From: Deltaproteobacteria bacterium
Lineage (GTDB): Bacteria > Desulfobacterota > DSM-4660 > Desulfatiglandales > Desulfatiglandaceae
Assembly (NCBI GenBank): GCA_011051075.1
Contig: DREN01000004.1
Span: 1-15,658 of the forward strand
DNA: 15,658 nucleotides
Direction: 5' to 3'
Position numbers and translations under genes: made by a program
Shown: positions 7,441 through 14,702 of the stretch, in pieces
How the letters are laid out: each line of letters starts with the position of its first letter
Position numbering within the stretch: position 1 is the stretch's first letter
Notes under the pieces: model-generated
The model's database searches: none
What the model saw: the letters and a program-made list of their open reading frames with translations, nothing else
What the model was told of the DNA's origin: nothing

Positions 7441-7824
7441 TCAGCCCTGGGCCACCTTCCTCGTCTGCTTTTTCAAACGGTTGATTCGACGGCGGAGGAT
7501 CTCCACACCCTTTTTGTCTTTTGCGGCCCGGGCCTGCTCCCTCCTCTCTCTGAGCTGAACGATCTTTTTCTTGACTTCTTTTACGTCTACCTGGAGCTTG
7601 ACTTTTTTCTTTTTACCCTTTCCCGGTTCTTCCTCCTCAATACCGTAGTACTCCCTGATCACGGCGATGAGGTCGGGTTTTTGCATGGCATGGACCCCTG
7701 TGAGGCCGGGGATCTCCATAGCCACCTCCTTGAGCTCGGGGGCGGTCATCTTGCTCAGGGGTTTTTCAAACTCAGGCTTCTTTACGTTGTTTTCCGTGGT
7801 TTCTTCCTTGGTTTCTTCTTCCAT
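7441..7824 (-). CDS. Small basic protein with Rho-N/SAP-like domain and C-terminal coiled coil
   Basis: A 127-residue protein of unestablished function. Residues 1-20 are acidic and probably disordered. Residues about 22-61 (LSKMTAPELKEVAMEI, then MQKPDLIAVIREYYGI) match the helix-extended-loop-helix pattern of the Rho termination factor N-terminal domain, a small nucleic-acid-binding fold. Residues 70-125 are Lys/Arg-rich with heptad spacing and probably form a basic helical coiled coil (about 80-122). Such stand-alone Rho-N proteins are usually annotated as hypothetical. Nucleic acid binding is inferred from the fold and charge only. The ATG at 7824 has GAGGAG 9 nt upstream. The gene has its own candidate promoter and an intrinsic terminator downstream, so it may be a single-gene unit. 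Confidence 0.8.
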   Translation of the reverse strand: MEEETKEETTENNVKKPEFEKPLSKMTAPELKEVAMEIPGLTGVHAMQKPDLIAVIREYYGIEEEEPGKGKKKKVKLQVDVKEVKKKIVQLRERREQARAAKDKKGVEILRRRINRLKKQTRKVAQG

Positions 7825-7876
7825 TATCAGATCTCCTCTTTACTCATCTCTTCTTGAAACAGCTGAACCTGATCTC

Positions 7877-7905
7877 TTTTTAACACACTCCGCCGGCTGA
7901 CTCAA
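7877..7905 (-). promoter_or_regulatory. Candidate sigma-70 promoter for the Rho-N-like gene
   Basis: On the minus strand a TTGAGT -35 box (7905-7900) is followed after 17 bp by TAAAAA (7882-7877). This is 53 bp before the ATG at 7824. The match is moderate and comes from inspection only. Confidence 0.3.
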
Positions 7906-7912
7906 CCCCATA

Positions 7913-7983
7913 GTTGCCAACCGGCAACGGGCAAATATGTGATAGACCCCTATTCTGTCTCCAGGGGAGGAGCCACAGGGGTC
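7913..7983 (-). other. Two hairpins downstream of the slipin gene
   Basis: Just after the slipin stop codon (7986-7988), GACCCCT at 7983-7977 pairs with AGGGGTC at 7951-7945 on the minus strand. An inner CTCC/GGAG contact is also possible. A second, perfect 6-bp stem with a GGTT loop (GTTGCC/GGCAAC) lies at 7928-7913. Neither is followed by a run of T, so they are not classic intrinsic terminators. They may protect the 3' end of the coaBC-udg-nfeD-slipin transcript or assist Rho-dependent termination. Confidence 0.4.
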
Positions 7984-7985
7984 TC

Positions 7986-8732
7986 CTACCCCTTTTCCCT
8001 GTTCTTGATAAAGGGTGTCAGGAGGTCGATGGGGATGGGGAAGAGGGTGGTGGAGTTGTTCTCCGCTGATATCTCTCTGAGGGTCTGGAGGTATCTCAAC
8101 TGGAGGGCCTCGGGGTACTTCTGGATAATCCCCGCTGCTTGAGCCAGCCGGTCCGCGGCCTGATACTCTCCCTCGGCGTTGATGATCTTTGCCCTCCTCT
8201 CTCTTTCTGCCTCGGCCTGCTTGGCCATGGCCCTCTGCATCTCCTGGGGCAGATCGATATGCTTGACCTCCACGGTGGCAACCTTTATGCCCCACGGATC
8301 GGTATGCTTGTCCAGGATGTTCTGGAGCCGGGTGTTGATCTTTTCCCTCTCTGACAGGAGTTCGTCCAGCTCCACCTGGCCGCAGACGCTTCGCAGTGTG
8401 GTCTGGGCCAACTGGGATGTGGCAAACAGGTAGTTCTCCACCTCAATGGTGGCGTTGGTGGGGTTCATTACCCTGAAATAGACCACGGCATTCACCTTCA
8501 CAGACACGTTATCCTTGGTGATCACGTCCTGAGAGGGAACATCCATAGCAACCAGACGGAGGCTCACCTTGACCATCTTATCGATCACGGGGATAAGGAT
8601 AATAAGCCCTGGGCCCTTGGTCTTGATAATCCGGCCGAGACGGAAGATCACACCCCTCTCATACTCCTTCAACACCCTGATGGCCGATGCCAGGAAGAGG
8701 ACGACCAATACTACCGCTAAGATATAAAACAT
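7986..8732 (-). CDS. Slipin, SPFH/stomatin-like membrane protein
   Basis: A 248-residue prokaryotic stomatin homologue. One hydrophobic segment at residues about 2-18 anchors it to the membrane. The SPFH domain follows (about 23-185), starting with YERGVIFRLGR and including GLIILIPVIDKMVKVSLR and the family-typical EREKINTRLQNILD and WGIKVATVEVKHIDLPQEMQRAMAKQAEAERERRAK blocks (read in parts). A helical C-terminal region with LQTLREIS supports oligomerisation. Slipins form large rings or microdomains in the inner membrane and pair with an NfeD protease, which is the gene immediately upstream (59-bp gap). That is the conserved stomatin operon partner arrangement. In archaeal homologues the NfeD protease cleaves the stomatin C-terminus. 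The ATG at 8732 has an excellent AGGAGG site. Confidence 0.93.
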   Translation of the reverse strand: MFYILAVVLVVLFLASAIRVLKEYERGVIFRLGRIIKTKGPGLIILIPVIDKMVKVSLRLVAMDVPSQDVITKDNVSVKVNAVVYFRVMNPTNATIEVENYLFATSQLAQTTLRSVCGQVELDELLSEREKINTRLQNILDKHTDPWGIKVATVEVKHIDLPQEMQRAMAKQAEAERERRAKIINAEGEYQAADRLAQAAGIIQKYPEALQLRYLQTLREISAENNSTTLFPIPIDLLTPFIKNREKG

Positions 8733-8791
8733 AGTTCCCTCCTCTTATAACCGGTTGAGTTTTGAGTGGCAGAACGGACAACGGGTCAGGG

Positions 8792-10114
8792 TCACGGACC
8801 ATCAACCCGGGGTTTCAGTGCCCTTTTTACACTGAGCATGAGGCCGTTGATACCAATCACCTCCACCTTTTCGCCAGGCTCGATCTTCTCCTTTGAAAGG
8901 GCCCGCCAGTACTCTCCGTGAACAAAGACGAGGCCTTCGGGATCGATCACCTCTTTGACCTCGCCGAGCTCTCCCACAAGCCCGTCAGATCCCCCCATCG
9001 GTTTCTTGTGGATGGCCTTGAACGCGAGCCCTGCCACCACCACAAAGAACCCTCCCACAAGGAGTATGGTGGGCATCATGAGCTTCAGGGAGACCCCTAT
9101 TCCCTCAAACAGCATGATAGACCCCAGGGTAAGGGAAATCAATCCCCCGATGGAGAGTATACCGTAACTTGCCACCTTCAGCTCTACAATAAAGAAGATA
9201 ATGGCCAGGATAATCAGGATAAGGCCGGCGTAGTTCACCGGAAGGGTCTGAAAGGAGAAAAAGGCCAGGACAAGGGATATGGCGCCGATCACACCGGGAA
9301 AGATGGCCCCTGGATGGGAGAGTTCAAAGTAGAGCCCGGCTAATCCGATCATCATGAGGATATAGGCTATGTTGGGGTCACTGATGGTCTTGAGTATCTT
9401 GTCCCTTAATCCCGGTCTGTAGTGCACCTTTTTCAGGCCCGCGGTGCGGAGTATGGTCTTCCCCGCAGGCATTGCCACCTCCCTGCCGTCAAGATCCTCA
9501 AGCAGGTGGTCCAGGTCCTTTACCACCAGGTCCACCACATTTTTGGCCAGGGCCTCGTCAGCGGTGATCGAGACACTCTCCCGGATGGCCTTTTCCACCC
9601 ATTCCCCATTTCGCCCCTTGTCTTCGGCAATCCCCCTGGCATATGAGGCCATGTCGTTTACCACCTTTTCAGACATGGTCTTTCCTATCTCCTTGCCGCC
9701 AGCGGTTACCGGATGGGCAGCCCCTATATTTGTGCCCTTTGCCATGGCCGCAACGTGGCCCGCCACCGTGATCATGACCCCTGCCGAGGCCGCGCCTGCC
9801 CCCCTCGGACCCACGTAAACCACCACCGGGACCGGGGAGTTGAGTATGGCCTTTATAATGGAACGCATGGAAGAGGCCAGACCGCCCGGCGTATCGAGCC
9901 GGATCACGGCCAGGGCCGCCCCCTCCTCCTTTGCCTTTTCAAGCCCCCTGAGGACGTACAGGGCCGTGCCCGGGTTGATGGGGCCTTCTAATTCGATGAT
10001 CATCACCTCACGGTTCGTGGAATCAGGATTAGGGGTATCGGCAACACTCCAGCCCGGGAATAAGATAAGGGCAATCAGGACGAGGCTCAAGATAGGGGGG
10101 CGTGCCTTAGCCAT
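8792..10114 (-). CDS. nfeD: NfeD family membrane serine protease, long form (stomatin operon partner)
   Basis: A 440-residue protein. The N-terminal signal peptide (about 1-25, ending SVADT) is followed by a ClpP-like protease domain (about 36-225). IRLDTPGG (71-78) shapes the oxyanion region. Ser110 in GAASAG is the expected nucleophile and Lys150 in EKVVNDM the base, a 40-residue spacing close to the Ser97/Lys138 dyad of Pyrococcus PH1510. Residues about 248-366 contain four to five membrane helices. The C-terminal NfeD OB-fold is at about 375-435 (GLVGELGEVKEVIDPEGLVFVHGEYW, read in parts). It is the partner of the slipin immediately downstream. The ATG overlaps the stop of the uracil-DNA glycosylase gene by 8 bp, so translation is probably coupled. 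The dyad assignment is by motif, not alignment. Confidence 0.94.
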   Translation of the reverse strand: MAKARPPILSLVLIALILFPGWSVADTPNPDSTNREVMIIELEGPINPGTALYVLRGLEKAKEEGAALAVIRLDTPGGLASSMRSIIKAILNSPVPVVVYVGPRGAGAASAGVMITVAGHVAAMAKGTNIGAAHPVTAGGKEIGKTMSEKVVNDMASYARGIAEDKGRNGEWVEKAIRESVSITADEALAKNVVDLVVKDLDHLLEDLDGREVAMPAGKTILRTAGLKKVHYRPGLRDKILKTISDPNIAYILMMIGLAGLYFELSHPGAIFPGVIGAISLVLAFFSFQTLPVNYAGLILIILAIIFFIVELKVASYGILSIGGLISLTLGSIMLFEGIGVSLKLMMPTILLVGGFFVVVAGLAFKAIHKKPMGGSDGLVGELGEVKEVIDPEGLVFVHGEYWRALSKEKIEPGEKVEVIGINGLMLSVKRALKPRVDGP

Positions 10115-10862
10115 TGGTCTTTACCTCCAGACCCATTCGCTTCATTATCATCTTGATATCCTCCCAGGTCTCTCTCTTTGCCGATGGGTTTCTGAGGAGA
10201 TAGGCCGGGTGAAAGGTGGGCATCAGTGGTATCCCTGTAAACTCATGCCAGGCGCCCCTCTCACGTGTGACACTGAAGTCTCTTCTAATGAGGGTCTGGC
10301 AGGCTACCCGGCCCAGGCAGCAGATTACCCGGGGGTTTATGATCTGGAGCTGTCTTTTCAGGAAGGGGAGGCATGCCTCGATCTCATCGGTCTCGGGATC
10401 GCGGTTCTTGGGGGGATGACATTTGACCACGTTACAGATGTACACATCCTCCCTGGTCAGACCCATGGCATTTTCAATGATCCTTGTCAGCAGTTTCCCC
10501 GACTCCCCCACAAAAGGCCTCCCGGCCAGATCCTCGTCATGTCCTGGTCCCTCGCCCACGAACACCAGGTCCGCCGAGGAAGAGCCCTCTCCAAAGACCA
10601 GGTTCTTTCTCCCCCTGTGAAGCTTGCACCTCCTGCAGTCGCCAAGGTCCTCTCGCAGATCCTTAAGCGATGCGGATCTTCCCCTGTGTGGCCCGGTTGC
10701 GGAGCTGTGTTCGGGGATCTGGGAGAGCCCGGATTTATCGGGACCCGGGAGTTCCAGGGAGCTGGCAGGGAGGGGGGGAGGACCGAGGCCGATCTCCTGA
10801 TACGCCATGAGAAGTTCCCTGGTGTGGTAAAAAATATCCCTGATTTCCTGTTCAACCCTCAA
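10107..10862 (-). CDS. Family 4 uracil-DNA glycosylase with a [4Fe-4S] cluster
   Basis: A 251-residue base-excision repair enzyme that removes uracil from DNA. Residues about 65-245 form the UDG fold. GEGPGHDED (103-111) is motif A. GRPFVGESGKLL (114-125) and NVVKCHPP (144-151) follow, and FHPAYLL (217-223) is the motif B loop. The cluster ligands are C76, C79, C148 and C164; the 16-residue spacing of the last two matches Thermus UDGA. Residues 1-65 are a low-conservation extension, common in Desulfobacterota members. The start is TTG at 10862, chosen because GAGGGAGG lies 6 nt upstream. It overlaps the coaBC stop by 11 bp, and its own stop overlaps the nfeD start by 8 bp, which places it mid-operon. 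An internal ATG at 10805 would also leave the domain intact. Confidence 0.94.
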   Translation of the reverse strand: MRVEQEIRDIFYHTRELLMAYQEIGLGPPPLPASSLELPGPDKSGLSQIPEHSSATGPHRGRSASLKDLREDLGDCRRCKLHRGRKNLVFGEGSSSADLVFVGEGPGHDEDLAGRPFVGESGKLLTRIIENAMGLTREDVYICNVVKCHPPKNRDPETDEIEACLPFLKRQLQIINPRVICCLGRVACQTLIRRDFSVTRERGAWHEFTGIPLMPTFHPAYLLRNPSAKRETWEDIKMIMKRMGLEVKTNG

Positions 10863-12057
10863 GCCTGGCCTCCCTCAGGGCCCGGGCCCTGTCCAGCACA
10901 AGATCGGCCACCCTATCCTTTGCCATGAGGGGGACCTCCTCCACACGGCCGTCCCTGTAGATGAATTTCACAAGGTTGGTGTCTGTCTCAAACCCCGCAT
11001 CCTTTCTTGACACATCGTTTGCCACGATCATATCAAGGTCCTTTGATCGGAGCTTTTTTTCCGCGTTCAAAAGCAGATCCTCGGTTTCCGCGGCAAATCC
11101 CACCAGGATGGTACTGGAATCTCCCCTTTCGGAGCCTAATTCAGCCAAGATATCAGGGTTTTTCACTAAGTGGAGTGACAGGGATTCGGCCCCCTTCTTA
11201 ATCTTCTGCCCCGCGTATTCCCGGGGCCTGTAATCGGAAACCGCAGCCGCCTTGATTATTATATCACATCCGGACCGATTCTCAAACACGGTCCGTTTCA
11301 TCTCCTCGGCCGTCTTGACCGGGAGGAAAGTGAGACCTGAAGAGGGGTTGAGGCCCGTGGGACCGCTCACAAGGATCACCTGTGCCCCCCTGCGCACCGC
11401 GGCCCTGGAAATGGCGTAACCCATCTTGCCCGAAGACCTGTTGGAGATATATCTCACAGGATCGATGGGCTCTACGGTGGGACCGGCGGATATCATGATC
11501 TTCAGACCGGATAAGTCCTGACGGGACAGGAGCATCATGGCCCGTTCCTTTATCATGGCCGGTTCAGGGAGCCGACCGGGGCCCTCGGTGCCACAGGCCA
11601 GGTCCCCCCGGGTCGGGTCCATTACCATGAACCCACGTTTTTCAAGGAGGTTGAGGTTCTCCTGTACCGCCCGGTTCTCAAACATCTTCACGTTCATGGA
11701 GGGACATATCAGTATCTTTGCCGTGGCCGCTAACACGCAGGTGGAGAGGAAGTCGTCCCCGATCCCGTGGGCCATCTTCCCGATGAAGTTGGCCGTGGCC
11801 GGGGCGATAATAATGAGGTCGGATTCCTGGCCCCACCGGATATGGTCTATGGCCGACCCTTCCCTGTGAAACATCCGATGGATCACCCTCTCTCCGGAGA
11901 GGGCCTCAAAGGTGAGAGGGGTCACGAATCTGGTGGCGCTTTTTGTCATGGCCACCCTCACCATGAGATCCTCCCTCTTCAGGAGCCTCACAAGCTCGGC
12001 CGCCTTGTAAGCGGCAATCCCGCCGGTTACACCAACTATAACCTCTTTGCCGTTCAT
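10852..12057 (-). CDS. coaBC: Bifunctional phosphopantothenoylcysteine decarboxylase / phosphopantothenate-cysteine ligase
   Basis: A 401-residue CoA biosynthesis enzyme (Dfp). The flavin-dependent CoaC half spans about 1-180: GVTGGIAAYKAAELVR at the start, catalytic His72 in DHIRWG, the PSMNVKM motif (119-125) and the Cys155 loop ACGTEGPGR. The CoaB half spans about 185-398: ISAGPTVEPIDPVR (189-202), ISNRSSGKMG (204-213), AAAVSDYRP (270-278), the Lys cluster KIKK (285-288) and ANDVSRKDAGF (346-356). It converts 4'-phosphopantothenate and cysteine to 4'-phosphopantetheine, using CTP in most bacteria. The ATG at 12057 has AGAGGAG 6 nt upstream. It is first in a tight coaBC-udg-nfeD-slipin run and is preceded by a 343-bp gap holding the probable promoter. 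Both halves look complete. Confidence 0.97.
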   Translation of the reverse strand: MNGKEVIVGVTGGIAAYKAAELVRLLKREDLMVRVAMTKSATRFVTPLTFEALSGERVIHRMFHREGSAIDHIRWGQESDLIIIAPATANFIGKMAHGIGDDFLSTCVLAATAKILICPSMNVKMFENRAVQENLNLLEKRGFMVMDPTRGDLACGTEGPGRLPEPAMIKERAMMLLSRQDLSGLKIMISAGPTVEPIDPVRYISNRSSGKMGYAISRAAVRRGAQVILVSGPTGLNPSSGLTFLPVKTAEEMKRTVFENRSGCDIIIKAAAVSDYRPREYAGQKIKKGAESLSLHLVKNPDILAELGSERGDSSTILVGFAAETEDLLLNAEKKLRSKDLDMIVANDVSRKDAGFETDTNLVKFIYRDGRVEEVPLMAKDRVADLVLDRARALREARLEG

Positions 12058-12226
12058 AGGTACTCCTCTTAAGATTCAGACAGACGTTACTCCGGCACAC
12101 CTGCGCACATGGGTCTTTCAGAAACCTGGGGCCCGGCCGGAAACCGTTATATGACTTCTCGGATTCTGTTGTGTCCAAGTCCCCGGGGAAAAAGCCTAAG
12201 CATCTCCATTATCGGAAATATACACG

Positions 12227-12256
12227 ATTATTGCACAAGACGGAGACAGATGTAAA
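12227..12256 (-). promoter_or_regulatory. Candidate sigma-70 promoter for the coaBC operon
   Basis: On the minus strand TTTACA (12256-12251) and AATAAT (12232-12227) are separated by 18 bp in a locally AT-rich stretch, about 170 bp before the coaBC ATG. Each box has five of six consensus bases. It is the best match seen in the gap; no transcript data support it. Confidence 0.45.
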
Positions 12257-12267
12257 GTCTTGAATAT

Positions 12268-12297
12268 GAAGGATTCCAGGCGCGGATAAAATCCTTC
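12268..12297. repeat. Perfect 8-bp inverted repeat upstream of the coaBC promoter
   Basis: GAAGGATT at 12268-12275 is repeated inverted as AATCCTTC at 12290-12297, with a 14-bp spacer. It starts 12 bp upstream of the candidate -35 box. It could be an operator for a dimeric regulator or an RNA hairpin at the end of the upstream transcript. There is no T-run, which argues against an intrinsic terminator. Confidence 0.4.
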
Positions 12298-12400
12298 GGC
12301 CGTGGGTGAGCGAAATACAGCCATGTTCAAAGGCTGGCCCCTGGCAGGACGAGCCTGGGGTCTCGGGTTGGGAAGAGCTGAACCATCAGGAGGGACGGGA

Positions 12401-12901
12401 TCAGATATGAACAGTCTCCCTGAACCCGAAACCAAGGCTGTTGTCCAGGTAGTAGATGAGTGTGGGATCAAATTTATAAAGCCTCACGTGAAACCGGTCC
12501 CGAAAGGCGTTCAGATCAATGGCCTGCTCCTCTGAGAAAAACTTTCGGGTGAACCCGAACTTTTTGAGATATCTTCCGATGGCCTCAATGGCCTCTATCT
12601 TTCCGGTCACCTCGTATACGACCCCTGACATCTGAATCCCCCGGATATCTTCCCACGAAGAGCTGCCTGAATGTATGGCAGCGGAGACTGGGCAGCCTGG
12701 CATGGACTCCCGGATATGTCTTGAATCAGGATCGGAGAAGAAGTAGAAGGCAGATCTGGAAAAAACGTAGTAGACCGGGGCGGCCCATGCCGCATTGTCC
12801 TGGGCCGTGGCCAGGGTCATGGTGCTCTCACCCCGTATAAGCCCTGTGGCAAGGGTCCTCAGCCTGTTATGACTCACCTCTTTGGATTGTTTGTCACCCA
12901 C
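12401..12901 (-). CDS. Pyridoxamine-5'-phosphate-oxidase-like flavin split-barrel protein, YhbP-like
   Basis: A 166-residue protein of the FMN-binding split-barrel superfamily. Residues about 15-100 form the barrel: STMTLATAQDNAAWAAPVYYVF (in parts), SDPDSRHIRES and WEDIRGIQMSG (83-93). The C-terminal block, with LYKFDPTLIYYLDNSLGFG (141-159) in the same position, matches the LDEIKFTDNTLGFG ending of E. coli YhbP (UPF0306). The substrate is unknown, and flavin or F420 binding is only inferred from the fold. The start is GTG at 12901 with GAGGGGG about 9 nt upstream; the next in-frame ATG (M28) would cut into the barrel. It lies 66 bp downstream of the sirtuin gene, probably in the same transcript. 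No frameshift or truncation is visible. Confidence 0.82.
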   Translation of the reverse strand: MGDKQSKEVSHNRLRTLATGLIRGESTMTLATAQDNAAWAAPVYYVFSRSAFYFFSDPDSRHIRESMPGCPVSAAIHSGSSSWEDIRGIQMSGVVYEVTGKIEAIEAIGRYLKKFGFTRKFFSEEQAIDLNAFRDRFHVRLYKFDPTLIYYLDNSLGFGFRETVHI

Positions 12902-12967
12902 GCCGGTCTGTCCCCCTCACACAGGGGCTTTCACAGGACACACCCCCCGAATGCCCCCGGGTCCCCA

Positions 12968-13741
12968 TTATCCGGGCCCATCTCCTCTCAGCCCTTTCAC
13001 CTCTTCAAGCAGGGCCGGAAGGATTGTGCCCGCCTCTCCCCTGATGAGGGCATGGGCAACCCCGTCGTAGGGGGTCTCGGAGAGGTTGACTATGACAAGG
13101 AAGGCCCCGTTTTCCCTGGCATGCCCCGGCAGGGCCGCGGCAGGATGGACCAGAAGGGTGGATCCCACCACCATGAAGAGGTCGGCGTTTCGCGCAAGCC
13201 CCGTTGCCGTTTTCAACTCATGCTCGGGCATTGCCTGGCCGAATGAAACCGTGTCTGACTTGAGATACCCCCCGCATTCACACTCAGGGGCCAGGTCCCC
13301 ATCCTCTATGCGTCTGTGGACCTCGTCCAGGGGGAAGAGTCTTCCGCAGCTCATACACCGCACCCGCCTGGTATTGCCGTGGAGTTCTATGACCTTTTCC
13401 CCCGGAATACCTGAATCCTGGTGAAGCCCGTCAATATTCTGGGTGATTACCGCCTCCACAAGGCCCATGCGGTAAAGCCCGGCAACGGACATATGGGCGG
13501 GATTGGGCCTTGCCTTTACAAGGTCCGGGTATAGCTGGGCCTTCTGCCGCCAGAATTCTACGCGGGCATCCCTTGAGGACATGAACTCATCGAAGTAGAC
13601 CGGCTGGAACTTGTCCCACAGGCCGCCCTGGCTGCGGTAGTCGGGGATCCCGCTCTCAGTGGATATGCCGGCCCCGGTAAAAACCAGATTCCTTCCCCCC
13701 TTGACCAGCTTTTCAGCCACAAGGGCAATCCTGTCATCCAT
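12968..13741 (-). CDS. NAD-dependent protein deacylase, SIR2 family
   Basis: A 257-residue sirtuin that removes acyl groups from lysines using NAD+. GAGISTESGIPDYR (23-36) and TQNIDGLH (100-107) bind NAD. His121 in LHGN is the catalytic base. A zinc site is formed by C129, C132, C154 and C156. VGSTLLVHPA (192-201) closes the Rossmann fold. Length is typical of bacterial CobB-type enzymes. The Tyr/Arg pair of SIRT5-type desuccinylases is not evident, so deacetylation is the simplest guess. The ATG at 13741 has GAGGG 4 nt upstream. It lies 24 bp after the DUF4197 gene and 66 bp before the YhbP-like gene, which suggests a three-gene unit. Confidence 0.95.
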   Translation of the reverse strand: MDDRIALVAEKLVKGGRNLVFTGAGISTESGIPDYRSQGGLWDKFQPVYFDEFMSSRDARVEFWRQKAQLYPDLVKARPNPAHMSVAGLYRMGLVEAVITQNIDGLHQDSGIPGEKVIELHGNTRRVRCMSCGRLFPLDEVHRRIEDGDLAPECECGGYLKSDTVSFGQAMPEHELKTATGLARNADLFMVVGSTLLVHPAAALPGHARENGAFLVIVNLSETPYDGVAHALIRGEAGTILPALLEEVKGLRGDGPG

Positions 13742-13765
13742 TGTACCCTCTTAACATAACGGCCC

Positions 13766-14500
13766 TTACTCCCCCCCAAAGACCTGCTTCAGAAGGTCTG
13801 TCACCCTTGCAGCCGGGTCCCGGCGGATCTTCTTCTCCTCTTCGGCCAGCATGAGAAACAGTCCGTCAAGGGCCTGATTGGTCACATATTGATCCAGATC
13901 GAAACTCATGGACCCTGCAAAGGGTATATCTCTTACCCGAGCATCAAGGTCCTGATAGGCCCTGGTAACACCCACCCGGGACATGGTGGAACGTACGACA
14001 GGCTCGAACCCTGCAAAGAGCCTCTTCCTGGTGTTCCCCTCAAAATAGCGGGTGGCTGCGTCATCATCCCCGTCAAGGATCTTTCGGGCATCGGTAAAGG
14101 TCATCTTTTTCAGGCTTTCCATGAAAAGGGCCTTGGCCCGAGGTGCCGCCTCCTCAGCGGCCCGGTTCATGCTCAGTTCAAAGGCCTCCACCTGGGGACC
14201 GTATCCTGCTACCTCCAGAAGTCGCTTCACCTTCCTGACCGACTCGGGCAGGGGGATCCTTATCTTCGGGTTTTCAAAATAGCCGTTCAAAGCGGAGACC
14301 TTTTCCACCGCCTTGTCTGTGCCGATCTCAAGGGCCTGCCTCAGTCCATCGACCACCTCGCTCTCTGAGACACCTCCTTCCACCCCCACGGCCTTTTTCA
14401 TCTGTTCAAGAAAATCCCCGAACCCTGCAACGGCAGGGGAGAGATGGAGACAGGTGGAAAACAACAGGGTCGCAACTGCCAATTGTCTCAGACGCTTCAT
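13766..14500 (-). CDS. DUF4197 domain-containing exported protein
   Basis: A 244-residue protein of unknown function. Residues 1-25 form a Sec signal peptide (positively charged MKRLR, hydrophobic core, AVA cleavage site before GFGDF). A cysteine lies inside the core but is not in a standard lipobox. The mature part matches the DUF4197 pattern: SEVVDGLRQALEIGTDKAVEKVS near 47-69, YFENPKIRIPLPE near 73-85, FMESLKKMTFTDARKIL near 126-142, TRYFEGNTRKRL near 149-160 and DQYVTNQALDGLF near 203-215 (given here in parts). Proteins of this family are periplasmic or outer-membrane associated in Proteobacteria, with no assigned activity. The ATG at 14500 has GAAGGG 6 nt upstream. Palindromic element copy 2 lies 59 bp upstream. 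Confidence 0.88.
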   Translation of the reverse strand: MKRLRQLAVATLLFSTCLHLSPAVAGFGDFLEQMKKAVGVEGGVSESEVVDGLRQALEIGTDKAVEKVSALNGYFENPKIRIPLPESVRKVKRLLEVAGYGPQVEAFELSMNRAAEEAAPRAKALFMESLKKMTFTDARKILDGDDDAATRYFEGNTRKRLFAGFEPVVRSTMSRVGVTRAYQDLDARVRDIPFAGSMSFDLDQYVTNQALDGLFLMLAEEEKKIRRDPAARVTDLLKQVFGGE

Positions 14501-14559
14501 AGGGCACCCTTCTTTCGGCCCGTGTGGCCGGTTGGTGGGGTTCTCTTTCCTGTGCGGTT

Positions 14560-14683
14560 ATAGACTTCCAGATAAAGATTTTGGACTGCGTTATCGGTCG
14601 GAATCGTTGACGACGTACTATGGGTACGACTTATTCCGATTCCTCCCTCTGGCCTTGCCCAAAATCATTATCTGAAACTTTAT
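14560..14683. repeat. Palindromic repeat element, copy 2
   Basis: A 124-bp copy of the element at 3943-4065, in the same orientation, differing at about four positions plus one inserted C. The 25-bp terminal inverted repeats are kept. The internal pairing is better than in copy 1, because GGAATCG here faces a perfect CGATTCC. It sits 19 bp downstream of the molybdenum hydroxylase gene's 3' end and upstream of the DUF4197 gene. As with copy 1, its right arm is nearest the stop codon of a minus-strand gene. TA dinucleotides flank the trimmed ends. Confidence 0.85.
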
Positions 14684-14702
14684 ATCTTCCTGCGGGGGAC
14701 GA

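Larger units (their letters stand above)
12058..12400. other. Non-coding gap: leader of coaBC and 3' region of the YhbP-like gene
   Basis: A 343-bp gap without a convincing gene. The short open frames that cross it lack ribosome-binding sites and continue into neighbouring genes on the opposite strand. It holds a candidate promoter for coaBC and an 8-bp inverted repeat beside it, listed separately. If that promoter is used, the coaBC leader is about 165 nt, long enough to hold structure. No known riboswitch signature was recognised. No intrinsic terminator was seen for the gene ending at 12401. Confidence 0.5.

Noticed and set aside
9840..10928. A 362-codon plus-strand open frame over nfeD and the uracil-DNA glycosylase gene
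   Set aside because: It is antisense to two genes with complete family motifs, has no recognisable domain and has the composition of a shadow frame in GC-rich DNA.
3943..14683. The repeated element as CRISPR or as an IS remnant with coding capacity
   Set aside because: Only two copies 10 kb apart, 124 bp long, palindromic, with no spacers and no transposase reading frame.
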